Source: Catenibacillus scindens (GTDB lineage: Bacteria; Bacillota; Clostridia; Lachnospirales; Lachnospiraceae). From it: a stretch of DNA of 64,000 nt. The stretch covers positions 1 through 64,000 of the forward strand of contig NZ_JACHFW010000007.1 of assembly GCF_014202115.1 (NCBI RefSeq). Reading direction: 5' to 3'. Under the pieces are notes generated by a model. It saw only the letters and a list, made by a program, of their open reading frames with translations, did not search any database and was not told where the DNA came from. Below, piece after piece: positions 44,556-52,198 of the stretch (the stretch's first letter is position 1; every line of letters starts with the position of its first letter). The position numbers and the translations under genes are program-made.

Positions 44556-46307
44556 TTACATAACCGCAAACTGGCTGTTATACAACTGAGCATAAAAACC
44601 GTCTTTTTCCAGAAGGGACTGATGTGTTCCCTGTTCTATAATTTTGCCATCTTTCATCACTAAAATCAAGTCCGCTTCTTTAATTGTTGATAGACGGTGG
44701 GCTACAATAAAGCTGGTGCGCCCTTCCATCATCTTGGCAAAAGCTTTCTGAATACGAATCTCGGTGCGGGTATCAATGGAGGATGTTGCCTCGTCTAATA
44801 TAAGCATAGGCGGCATACACAACATTACCCTGGCAATACATAAAAGCTGCTTCTGTCCCTGGGAAAGGTTGCCTCCATCCTCAGTAATCACAGTGTCATA
44901 CCCTTCAGGCAGACGTTTAATAAAACTGTGGGCGTAGGATTCTTTCGAGGCTCTCAGCATCTCCTCCTCTGTGGCCTCAGGTCTGCCATAGAGAATATTT
45001 TCCCGGATCGTGCCATTTTTCAGCCATGTCTCCTGAAGCACCATACCATAATTTTCCCGAAGGCTTCTGCGGGTCATGTCCCTAAGGTCAATATCATCCA
45101 CAGAGATACTTCCCTGATCCACATCATAAAAACGCATAAGCAGATTGATCACTGTACTCTTTCCGCAGCCGGTAGGCCCTACAATAGCAATCCTTTGTCC
45201 CGGTTTTACATTCAGGTTGAGATTTTCGATAAGCTTTACATCCGGGCGATAGGAAAAATATACATGATCTAAAGTTACCTTTCCCTTTGCCTTTTCAAGA
45301 ACAGCCGCATCGTCCTTATCTGGCGTCTGAGTCTCCTCCTCGATGAGTGCAAAAACCCGCGCCGCACAGGTCAGGGCATTTTGCAGTTCTGTGATCACTC
45401 CCGAAATCTCATTGAACGGCTTTGTGTACTGATTGGCATAATTCAAAAAAGCGGAAAGCTGCCCTACGCTAATGCCGCCATTGATGGCTGAGAGAGCCCC
45501 GGTAATACCCACGCCGGCATAGACAAGTCCGTTGACAAACCGGGTTGCCGGGTTGGTAATGGAGGAAAAGAAAGTCGCTTTAAGGCTGCTGCTCTGGAGA
45601 CGCTTATTGATCTCCTGAAACTTGTCTGCCGCTTCCTCCTCATGTCCAAAGGCTTGGACAACTTTCTGATTGCCGATCATCTCGTCAATGTGGGCCGTCA
45701 GTTCTCCCCGGGTCTCTGACTGGAGCTTAAACATGGCATAGCTGCGCTTTGAAATAAAGGCGGCTACAAACAGGCTAACCGGCGTGATAAGAAGAACTAC
45801 TAAGGCAATTTTATAATTAATGCTCACCATAAAAACCAGTGTGCCAAGAATGGTCATTATACCAGAAAAAAACTGGGTAAAGCCCATGAGAAGGCCATCG
45901 GAAAACTGATCCACGTCGGCCACAATACGACTGATAATATCGCCGTGAGGGTGGGAATCCACATATTTCAGAGGTAGGGTGGTCAGTTTATCAAAAGCTT
46001 GACGGCGGATATCCCGCACAACGCTGTAAGTGATCCGGTTGTTGCATGTATTCATCAGCCATTGAGCCAGAGCTGTCAGGACTATAACAATACCCATCTT
46101 TATAAGGATCCTTAAGATGCCCTGAAAATCCACAAGTCCCTTATCCACAATAAGATCCACCGCGTCTCCTGTGAGAATAGGCAGATACAAAGTGAGGATG
46201 ACAGAGATGAGGGCAAATAGCAAAGAGAGAAGTTCCAGTATCCAATATTTTTTTAAAAACTGAAGGACTTTTATAATCGTACCTTTATGTCTGAACCTCT
46301 TATGCAT
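44556..46307 (-). CDS. Heterodimeric ABC exporter subunit with catalytic Walker B
   Basis: This 583-residue fused membrane/ATPase subunit has six helices (about 1-310) and an ABC domain: Walker A GPTGCGKST, Walker B MLILDEATSS with the catalytic Glu, and H-loop VAHRLST. Its signature is NLSQGQ in place of LSGGQ. In a heterodimer, this altered signature faces the partner's altered Walker B, so one ATP site is degenerate and the other canonical, as in TM287/288 and BmrCD. Such exporters expel drugs, peptides or lipids; the substrate is unknown. It overlaps the partner gene by 8 bp. Confidence 0.9.
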   Translation of the reverse strand: MHKRFRHKGTIIKVLQFLKKYWILELLSLLFALISVILTLYLPILTGDAVDLIVDKGLVDFQGILRILIKMGIVIVLTALAQWLMNTCNNRITYSVVRDIRRQAFDKLTTLPLKYVDSHPHGDIISRIVADVDQFSDGLLMGFTQFFSGIMTILGTLVFMVSINYKIALVVLLITPVSLFVAAFISKRSYAMFKLQSETRGELTAHIDEMIGNQKVVQAFGHEEEAADKFQEINKRLQSSSLKATFFSSITNPATRFVNGLVYAGVGITGALSAINGGISVGQLSAFLNYANQYTKPFNEISGVITELQNALTCAARVFALIEEETQTPDKDDAAVLEKAKGKVTLDHVYFSYRPDVKLIENLNLNVKPGQRIAIVGPTGCGKSTVINLLMRFYDVDQGSISVDDIDLRDMTRRSLRENYGMVLQETWLKNGTIRENILYGRPEATEEEMLRASKESYAHSFIKRLPEGYDTVITEDGGNLSQGQKQLLCIARVMLCMPPMLILDEATSSIDTRTEIRIQKAFAKMMEGRTSFIVAHRLSTIKEADLILVMKDGKIIEQGTHQSLLEKDGFYAQLYNSQFAVM

Positions 46308-48051
46308 GAGCGACTTCCCCCTTTACCGGATTTTCTTCCTTAGGAAACTGAGAATAATAAATCTCCTGATAAACGTCACAGTGTTTGAGAAGTTCATCAT
46401 GGGTGCCAATGCCGGCCACCTGACCGTCATCAAGGACAATGATCTGATCCGCGTGCCATATACTGGCTGTCCTCTGGGACACGATAAATACGGTCATCTT
46501 TTTGTCCAAATTCTTTATGGCTTTGCGCAGCTTCGCGTCTGTGGCGTAATCCAGAGCCGACGCGCTGTCATCTAAAATAAGGATCTTAGGCTTTCGGATC
46601 AAGGCTCTGGCAATGGTGAGACGCTGCCGCTGACCTCCCGAAAGGTTTGAGCCATCCTGAAGGATCACGCTGTCCAGCCCCTTGTCCTTCTTCTCAACAA
46701 ATTCCAGGGCCTGAGCCGCTTCAAGTGCTTCAAGCATCTCCTCTCTGGTAGCCTCTTTCCGCCCCCATCGGAGATTCTCGGCAATAGTTCCCTTAAACAG
46801 CACCGCCTTTTGGGGAACAACGCCGATCTCATCTCTAAGCTGTCGGAACGTATAGCTGGAAATGTCATTTCCCTCCACAAAGATCTTTCCCTGTGTGGCG
46901 TCGTAAAAACGCGGGATAAGATTCACAAGGGATGTCTTTCCGCTGCCGGTGCCACCGATAATGCCGATGGTCTGTCCGCGCTTCACTGTAAAACTCACAT
47001 GGCTCAGTGAAGGCTCTGAGGCTTTATCATAGGTAAAAGAGACGTCGTCAAAAACAACCATATCGTCGGTATGGGCGTCTTCCGCAGCCCCGGCGCCGGG
47101 CGCCATCCCCGGTTTTGTCTCAAAGACAGCCTGGATACGATTGGCGCAGGCGAGGGAACGGGTAATATTAATGATCAGATTTGCCAGCTTCACCAATTCC
47201 ACGAGAATCTGTGACATATAGCTGACTAATGCCACCACCTGCCCCTGGCTGATGATTCCGTCCTCCACCTGCCACGCCCCGGTCCATATCAGAACGGCGA
47301 GGGCGCCGTTAATGATCACATAGGTCAGCGGGTTCATCAGAGCAGAAATCTTTCCCACAAAAATCTGGCCTTTGACAAGGAAATCATTGGCCTGCTCAAA
47401 ATCTTTTTTCTCCTCCACCTCTTTGTTAAAAGCCCGGATCACCCTGGCTCCCGCCAGATTTTCCCTGGTGTGGAGGAGAACCTTGTCCAGACGGTTCTGC
47501 ACATTGCGGTACAGGGGCATACTGATGATCATAACGCCGAAGACAACAACAGACAGAAGGGGGATAGTGACAACAAAGACAAGGGCCGCCCGGACATTAA
47601 TGGTAAAGGCCATGATCATAGACCCAAAGACAATAAAAGGAGAACGCAAAAACAGCCGGAGGACAAGATTAAGCCCGGACTGAACCTGGTTAATGTCACT
47701 GGTCATGCGGGTGATCAGCGTGGACGTCCCGATAGTATCCATCTCTGAGTAGGACAAAGACTGAATATGGCGGAACAGATCGTACCGCAGGGCTGTAGCA
47801 AAACCAACAGCCGCCTTCGCCGCAAAATACTGAGCTGTGATAGAGCAGACAAGACCTATAACTCCCAGAGCGATAATAATTGCTCCCATCTGCAAAATAT
47901 AGGTCATGTCCCTATTTCGGATGCCCTCATCAATAATGTGGGCCATAACAATGGGGATCAGAAGCTCAAAGGAGGCTTCAAGAAGCTTAAACAGCGGACC
48001 TAGAATACTTTCCTTGGCATATCCCTTTAAATAATGCAGTAATTTTCCCAT
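46300..48051 (-). CDS. Heterodimeric ABC exporter subunit with degenerate Walker B
   Basis: This partner subunit of about 583 residues has six helices and an ABC domain: Walker A GGTGSGKTS, a canonical LSGGQRQR signature, but Walker B ILILDDSAS with Asp instead of the catalytic Glu, and SQRTAS in place of the usual H-loop histidine segment. It is therefore the non-hydrolysing half. The start is ATG 48051, 8 nt after AGGAG; the TTG at 48057 is less likely. A strong promoter (48119-48147) lies upstream, divergent from the LysR gene, which may regulate it. Confidence 0.9.
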   Translation of the reverse strand: MGKLLHYLKGYAKESILGPLFKLLEASFELLIPIVMAHIIDEGIRNRDMTYILQMGAIIIALGVIGLVCSITAQYFAAKAAVGFATALRYDLFRHIQSLSYSEMDTIGTSTLITRMTSDINQVQSGLNLVLRLFLRSPFIVFGSMIMAFTINVRAALVFVVTIPLLSVVVFGVMIISMPLYRNVQNRLDKVLLHTRENLAGARVIRAFNKEVEEKKDFEQANDFLVKGQIFVGKISALMNPLTYVIINGALAVLIWTGAWQVEDGIISQGQVVALVSYMSQILVELVKLANLIINITRSLACANRIQAVFETKPGMAPGAGAAEDAHTDDMVVFDDVSFTYDKASEPSLSHVSFTVKRGQTIGIIGGTGSGKTSLVNLIPRFYDATQGKIFVEGNDISSYTFRQLRDEIGVVPQKAVLFKGTIAENLRWGRKEATREEMLEALEAAQALEFVEKKDKGLDSVILQDGSNLSGGQRQRLTIARALIRKPKILILDDSASALDYATDAKLRKAIKNLDKKMTVFIVSQRTASIWHADQIIVLDDGQVAGIGTHDELLKHCDVYQEIYYSQFPKEENPVKGEVAHA

Positions 48052-48118
48052 TTGCAATTCTCCTCGTTTTCATGTACAATAGACATGGCTATATATTTTT
48101 TAAATAACTTTACGTTGA

Positions 48119-48147
48119 ATTATACCATTTTTATATAAGATAGTCAA
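48119..48147 (-). promoter_or_regulatory. Promoter of the ABC exporter operon
   Basis: The minus strand has TTGACT (48142-48147), a 17-bp spacer and TGGTATAAT, a perfect -10 (48119-48124) with the extended TGn. The predicted start is near 48112. The promoter lies about 30 bp upstream of the LysR gene, the usual place for LysR-type control of a divergent target. Confidence 0.7.
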
Positions 48148-48177
48148 CATATCCAGTTCAACCGGGAGGAAGAAATT

Positions 48178-49107
48178 ATGAATTTTAAACAGCTTTATTA
48201 TTTCACAGTGATCGCGGAAACCGGAAGTATATCCTCCGCGGCCCACAAACTGGGCCTTTCCCAGCCCCCTTTAAGCAGACAGCTCGCTCAGCTTGAAGAA
48301 TATCTTGGCATCCCCCTTTTTGCCCGGACTGCTCACGGCATAGAGCTTACCGGCGCCGGACAGGTCTTGTATTACCGCGCCAAAGATATTTTATCTATGA
48401 TTGACAACACCACGGAGGAAGTCCGCTCTTTTCACGGCGGCCAGTCGGGCACTTTAAAGATCGGCTGTATCTCTTCCAGCGGCATATTAATGACCCGGCT
48501 TATGGACGCCTTTACCAGACAGTATCCTTTGATTTCCATTGATTTATACGAGGGAAATACATACGAAGTTATAGAAAAATTAAAGAATGGCCTTGTGGAG
48601 TGCGCCATTATCCGCACCCCCTTTAATACAGACGGTCTTACCTGCATTTATGGCCCGGAAGAACCGCTCATGGCCGCAGGGTACTCTGAGTTTTTTAAAG
48701 ATATCCCCACCCGCCCCAGGACGTCTCAGAGATCCGCCGAACCTTCGTCTCCATCTATGGGGTCCGACTGGGGTGTTGGGCTGACTTCACTCCTAGGGAA
48801 ACCTCTGATCTACTATCGCAGATTTGAAAATATTATTATGCAGGCTTTTGCCAATATCGGCATGAGGCCATCCATCCTTTGCCGAAATGATGACGCCAGG
48901 ACTTCCCTCCAGTGGGCCGGCGCAGGTCTTGGCATTGCTCTTGTCCCTGAAAATATCAGCCGCCTGGCGGACAGCGCGAAACTGGAAGTTCATCCGATAT
49001 TATGTGAGGAGATGGTGACGCGGATGGCTGCGGTCTGCCCAAACACAAACCGCCCCCTCTCCCGGATTGCCCGTAATTTTCTCAAAATTTTTGAGGAACT
49101 TCAGTGA
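48178..49107 (+). CDS. LysR-family transcriptional regulator
   Basis: This 309-residue regulator has an N-terminal winged helix (FKQLYYFTVIAETGSISSAA, SQPPLSRQLAQLEEYLG) and a substrate-binding domain starting GTLKIGCISSSG. A Ser/Pro-rich stretch of about 25 residues (near 180-205, RTSQRSAEPSSPSMG) is longer than in most LysR proteins and lies between two strands of the effector domain. GGGAGGAAG precedes the ATG. It is divergent from the ABC exporter operon and probably controls it and itself; the effector is unknown. Confidence 0.88.
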   Translation: MNFKQLYYFTVIAETGSISSAAHKLGLSQPPLSRQLAQLEEYLGIPLFARTAHGIELTGAGQVLYYRAKDILSMIDNTTEEVRSFHGGQSGTLKIGCISSSGILMTRLMDAFTRQYPLISIDLYEGNTYEVIEKLKNGLVECAIIRTPFNTDGLTCIYGPEEPLMAAGYSEFFKDIPTRPRTSQRSAEPSSPSMGSDWGVGLTSLLGKPLIYYRRFENIIMQAFANIGMRPSILCRNDDARTSLQWAGAGLGIALVPENISRLADSAKLEVHPILCEEMVTRMAAVCPNTNRPLSRIARNFLKIFEELQ

Positions 49108-49109
49108 TT

Positions 49110-49574
49110 CTATCCCAAAACATCCCGGCACAATACCTGAAGAAGCCCCTGGCAGCCTTCCAGAATATCATCGTAAGTCTTATCAAAATTTCCGGTATAC
49201 CATGGATCGGCAATGTCTCCCGGCCGATCTGTGTAATCCAGGAGGAGATGGACTTTGTGATCCGGATCGCTGCCGATAATGCGCATAATACCACGGATAT
49301 TATACTGCTCCATGGCGATGATATAGTCATATTTGTCATAATCTCCCCGCCTCATAGTCACCGCATACTTTCCCTCTGTAGAAATGCCATACCGGCGCAG
49401 CTTATTTCGGGTTCCAGGATGAACCGGATTGCCGTATTCCTCCGTGCTTGTCGCCGCAGATGCAATATAAAAACAGTCGTCCAGCCCTTTCTTGTGAACC
49501 AGATCTTTCATTACAAATTCAGCCATGGGTGAACGGCATATATTGCCCAGGCAGACGAATAGTATTTTAATCAT
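49110..49574 (-). CDS. Low-molecular-weight protein tyrosine phosphatase
   Basis: This 154-residue enzyme removes phosphate from tyrosines. The active-site loop CLGNICRS (about residues 8-15) is Cys-X5-Arg-Ser, and the general acid lies in ADPWYTGNF. In many bacteria it opposes a BY-kinase that controls capsule synthesis. No such kinase lies in the window, so a link to the polysaccharide locus is only a suggestion. It is convergent with the LysR gene, with the two stop codons 2 bp apart. GGAGAGATAGG precedes the ATG. Confidence 0.92.
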   Translation of the reverse strand: MIKILFVCLGNICRSPMAEFVMKDLVHKKGLDDCFYIASAATSTEEYGNPVHPGTRNKLRRYGISTEGKYAVTMRRGDYDKYDYIIAMEQYNIRGIMRIIGSDPDHKVHLLLDYTDRPGDIADPWYTGNFDKTYDDILEGCQGLLQVLCRDVLG

Positions 49575-49640
49575 GTTCCTATCTCTCCTTATATGTATTT
49601 CCTAAAATCCTTAACCGGCTTACTCGTTACACCGGCACTT

Positions 49641-49669
49641 ACGATTTTCCTAACCCTCAGGAAAATCGT
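49641..49669. repeat. Perfect 11-bp hairpin
   Basis: ACGATTTTCCT (49641-49651) pairs perfectly with 49659-49669 across a 7-nt loop. No T-run follows on either strand. It lies between the phosphatase gene and the toxin-antitoxin candidate and could be an operator or a boundary of that module. Confidence 0.6.
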
Positions 49670-49704
49670 CCGCAATAATATAACCACTGTTTTCACAAGC
49701 AATC

Positions 49705-49734
49705 ATGACGCGGTTAATCACATTATACTATAAT
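49705..49734 (+). promoter_or_regulatory. Promoter of the candidate toxin gene
   Basis: ATGACG (49705-49710), an 18-bp spacer and a perfect TATAAT (49729-49734) lie upstream of the small peptide gene. Transcription would start near 49741, giving a leader of about 60 nt that begins inside the 14-bp sequence ATAATCAGTGTAGA, which recurs inverted at the antisense RNA promoter. Confidence 0.5.
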
Positions 49735-49803
49735 TCTCATAATCAGTGTAGACAGTATAGGGATATCCTCGTTTTCCTTTTCGTCACCGGAAAGGAGGTC
49801 GCT

Positions 49804-49887
49804 ATGGACTTGTCAGAAGTTTTGACACTGCTCTTGGTGATATTTGCCGCCCTGAGCTACATAGATAATCGCAAAGACCGTATATAG
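49804..49887 (+). CDS. Candidate type I toxin peptide, 27 residues
   Basis: This short gene has an unusually strong ribosome binding site, AAAGGAGGT (49791-49799). The peptide starts MDLSEV, has a single hydrophobic segment (LTLLLVIFAALSYI) and ends in a charged tail DNRKDRI. Size, single helix and charged end match membrane toxins of the TxpA/BsrE/Fst type, which depolarise the membrane when made in excess. A predicted antisense RNA (about 49897-50013) converges on its 3' region, as in those systems. A longer in-frame version from 49705 exists but lacks its own ribosome site. The function is inferred; no homologue was looked up. Confidence 0.6.
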   Translation: MDLSEVLTLLLVIFAALSYIDNRKDRI

Positions 49888-49896
49888 GTATATAGA

Positions 49897-50013
49897 TAGA
49901 AAAAGGGCTATCCTCTACCGCAAATAGGGGATAGCCGTGTAACTTGCAAATCATCTTGCCCTGTGTTTTCGTCTGGGGTAATCGGGGATAGACCAATATT
50001 TCCGTTACCTTCT
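49897..50013 (-). ncRNA. Candidate antisense antitoxin RNA
   Basis: A promoter at 50020-50048 and an intrinsic terminator at 49897-49936 (11-bp stem with one G-U pair, 49906-49916 with 49926-49936, then CTTTTTC on the minus strand) delimit an RNA of about 115 nt. It would pair with the 3' part of the toxin message, the arrangement of the RatA/txpA and SR5/bsrE pairs. Confidence 0.5.
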
Positions 50014-50019
50014 ACACTG

Positions 50020-50048
50020 ATTATAAGCTATCCACGTTGTATTTGCAA
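50020..50048 (-). promoter_or_regulatory. Promoter of the antisense RNA
   Basis: The minus strand has TTGCAA (50043-50048), a 17-bp spacer and a perfect TATAAT (50020-50025). The sequence at the -10 and start (50011-50024) is the inverted copy of 49739-49752 at the toxin promoter, 14 bp identical. Antisense promoters stronger than the toxin promoter are usual in type I systems. Confidence 0.6.
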
Positions 50049-50175
50049 GTGAATAGTTACGATGTTTCGGCATAGAATACCCCCATTTTTTACCTTTGTT
50101 GTAAATTTGCGACACGGGTTTTCAAGAAATGAATAATCAATAATTTCCTGCAAACCGCAAAACGCGCAAACTGAT

Positions 50176-51492
50176 TTACGCATCCGGATACTTGTACGGA
50201 ACCGGAGAATTAGGATTGCCAAAGCAATCATAGCCATGCTCGGCTGCCTGTTGGGGATCATATTTTAATCCGCCGATCTCCACCCATGCGTGAGGCGACC
50301 AGGTATTAGTCACTTTGCCTGTAGGACCTTGGAAATACCCTTTGATCATGACCGCGTCTTCATATCCGATCCGCTTTGCCATGGCAAGAAGGGCGCTGGC
50401 ATAGGAATAACAATTCCCTCTGCGCTCCTTAAACATATTAATGGCATACCACTGCTCAAATGTGTAGCCGTCGGGAACACTTCCAAATACCGCTTTGTAG
50501 GAACACTGCTGCATAAGCCAGTCATAGCAGGCTCTCAGTTTTTGCTCCTGGGTCATGGATTCATTGGTGATCTGTCCAAGGACCTGCATCACATAGCTGT
50601 CCAGTTCTTTTTCTGCAAAAGTCCGGGCCTGAAGGCCATAGCTTTGGCAAAGCTGATCAAATTCCGCAGAATCAGCAAAGCCATTAAACACATAATATCT
50701 GGAATTATTCTGCAAAATATTAACCCAGTTATCTAACCCCTCGTCATCCCACTGGCGATCTAAGAACAGCTCGTACATCACTTTGACAAACTCTTCATCG
50801 GAAATACCGGAATGTTGAAATTCTGTGGAAAATACAAAACCATAGGCCGCTTCTTTGGCCGTATTTGCACCGCCAAGAAGCTGGCTGCACCAGGCGTTCA
50901 GGCCGTCGGTATCCGCGTCACGGCCAAGGCAGAGGCGATAACAGCGCACCACAAATTTTGTGACATTCTCATTCATATCCATAGGTGCAGTCAACTGGGC
51001 ATTACCCCTCTCAATACCATAAGACTGACAGATCTGAGTAAACTCATCGGATTCTACAAATCCTTTAAACACCCACAGTCTGGACATGCCACTGTCAAGA
51101 ACTGCCTGCCATTGGGCCATACCTGGGACGTCACCCTCACGGTTAAGGCATGTTCGGTAAAGCACCTGCAGATACTCTGTATCACTTAAATTTTTTGCTT
51201 TAAACTCCGGGCTGTCAATAAATCCCTGAGCGACTTTGGCTCCCTGCTCTGTTCCGTTTAAAAGGTTGGCCGTCCATTCCTCTAATCCTTTTTCATCTGC
51301 CGGCCTTCCAAGGACAATCTCATAAAGACGCCGGACAAAGCCTCGCACCATCCCTTCCTGGGTATTCTCTTTAATCTCTTCCTGAGCCTCTGTCTGGACT
51401 ACTGTTTCATCTGCCGTCTGCGAGGCGTAGGCCGGTATACCTGTCACAAGAACTGCCGCAGCAATGAATCCGCATAAAATATGGTGTTTCAT
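50176..51492 (-). CDS. Secreted DUF4214-repeat protein with transglutaminase-like domain
   Basis: This 438-residue protein has a signal peptide (about 1-23, ending PAYAS), an acidic linker, four DUF4214-type repeats (about 48-290; LGRPADEKGLEEW, LNREGDVPGMAQW, LGRDADTDGLNAW, LDRQWDDEGLDNW) and a C-terminal transglutaminase-like cysteine protease fold (about 315-438). The likely triad is Cys in RGNCYSYA, His in SPHAWVEI and Asp in KYDPQQ. The repeats are of the same layout as in the GH25 lysozyme at 28192. It probably acts on peptidoglycan or surface proteins while bound to a wall polymer; the substrate is unknown. Confidence 0.87.
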   Translation of the reverse strand: MKHHILCGFIAAAVLVTGIPAYASQTADETVVQTEAQEEIKENTQEGMVRGFVRRLYEIVLGRPADEKGLEEWTANLLNGTEQGAKVAQGFIDSPEFKAKNLSDTEYLQVLYRTCLNREGDVPGMAQWQAVLDSGMSRLWVFKGFVESDEFTQICQSYGIERGNAQLTAPMDMNENVTKFVVRCYRLCLGRDADTDGLNAWCSQLLGGANTAKEAAYGFVFSTEFQHSGISDEEFVKVMYELFLDRQWDDEGLDNWVNILQNNSRYYVFNGFADSAEFDQLCQSYGLQARTFAEKELDSYVMQVLGQITNESMTQEQKLRACYDWLMQQCSYKAVFGSVPDGYTFEQWYAINMFKERRGNCYSYASALLAMAKRIGYEDAVMIKGYFQGPTGKVTNTWSPHAWVEIGGLKYDPQQAAEHGYDCFGNPNSPVPYKYPDA

Positions 51493-51525
51493 TATGTAAC
51501 TCTCCCTTACAGTATTGTTACATTT

Positions 51526-51554
51526 ATTATATCATCTATATATGCAAATAACAA
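51526..51554 (-). promoter_or_regulatory. Promoter of the DUF4214-transglutaminase gene
   Basis: The minus strand has TTGTTA (51549-51554), a 17-bp spacer and a perfect TATAAT (51526-51531). Transcription would start near 51519, about 27 nt before the ATG; the GGGAGAG ribosome site lies in between. Confidence 0.6.
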
Positions 51555-51673
51555 TCTGTATATATGCATATGCACAGTAAACTGCCACACAGCAAGCTGA
51601 CAGAGCATGGAAGGAGTTAGCGTCCAAAGAAGAAGGAGTCCCGATGCTGACACGCCGGGGTTCCTGATTATTT

Positions 51674-51952
51674 TTAATGATGATACCCTTCCATACTCTT
51701 TTCATAGGCATTGAGTTTACTTTCCATCTTTTCGATCTCTCCCGCTTTCGGCGCTTTTTTCACCGGCTCGGATATAAAATCCTGAATACTTTTTCCACCG
51801 GACACCTGATAATTTTTCAAGCTATCCACATACTTTCTTAGATTTTTCACCGCGTCCCAGGCCAGATCTTTATAATTATTCTCAAGATTAATCACAAGCT
51901 GGTTCTCAAGATCCTTAAAATGTTCTTCATAAACACTCTTATGTCCAAACAT
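51674..51952 (-). CDS. Small helical protein of unknown function
   Basis: This protein of 92 residues starts MFGHKSVYEEHFKDLENQ. It is predicted almost wholly helical, with charged amphipathic stretches, no membrane segment and no signal peptide. I choose ATG 51952 because GGAGGAAGGTGAG precedes it. I do not recognise a family. It lies between the transglutaminase gene and the palindromic element 51986-52170; its ribosome site begins about 20 bp from that element. It is probably a real gene, given its start signal and normal codon use. Confidence 0.6.
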   Translation of the reverse strand: MFGHKSVYEEHFKDLENQLVINLENNYKDLAWDAVKNLRKYVDSLKNYQVSGGKSIQDFISEPVKKAPKAGEIEKMESKLNAYEKSMEGYHH

Positions 51953-51985
51953 CCACTCACCTTCCTCCAAATATTTTTGTCACAA

Positions 51986-52170
51986 CCGGGCCTGTTTTAT
52001 TCCTGATAAACCTGGCATCAGAAAGTCAAATACCCCGCAGCAAGCTACGGGGCATCAAACTTGCAGCGCAGCAGAGCTGCGGGGTATTTGACCCTCGCGG
52101 CAGTCGCCAAATGGACATGCAAGCATGTCCGCTTGGCTCGTTGCCCGCAGGAATAAACCGCCAGGCCCGG
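51986..52170. repeat. Structured palindromic element, three-way-junction type
   Basis: The 185-bp element has an outer stem (CCGGGCCTG at 51986-51994 with 52162-52170, continued by TTTATTCCTG at 51996-52005 with 52148-52157). It encloses a 17-bp perfect stem (GTCAAATACCCCGCAGC at 52025-52041 with 52076-52092) and a hairpin of GCCAA..GGACATGC-AA-GCATGTCC..TTGGC (52106-52137). No coding frame explains it. It could be a small non-coding RNA or a dispersed palindromic mobile element. It differs in sequence from the repeats A-C. Confidence 0.8.
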
Positions 52171-52198
52171 AAGATGAACAATCAAGCAAAGCTGACGC

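Noticed and set aside
44432-44575. Minus-strand frame between the ABC exporter and HAD genes with protein-like sequence (NADDTSVLFAARIV)
   Set aside because: It has no start codon with a ribosome site, overlaps both neighbours and is short; it may be a remnant, but I cannot support a gene.
49641-49669. Perfect hairpin as a transcription terminator
   Set aside because: No run of T follows the stem on either strand, so intrinsic termination is unlikely.
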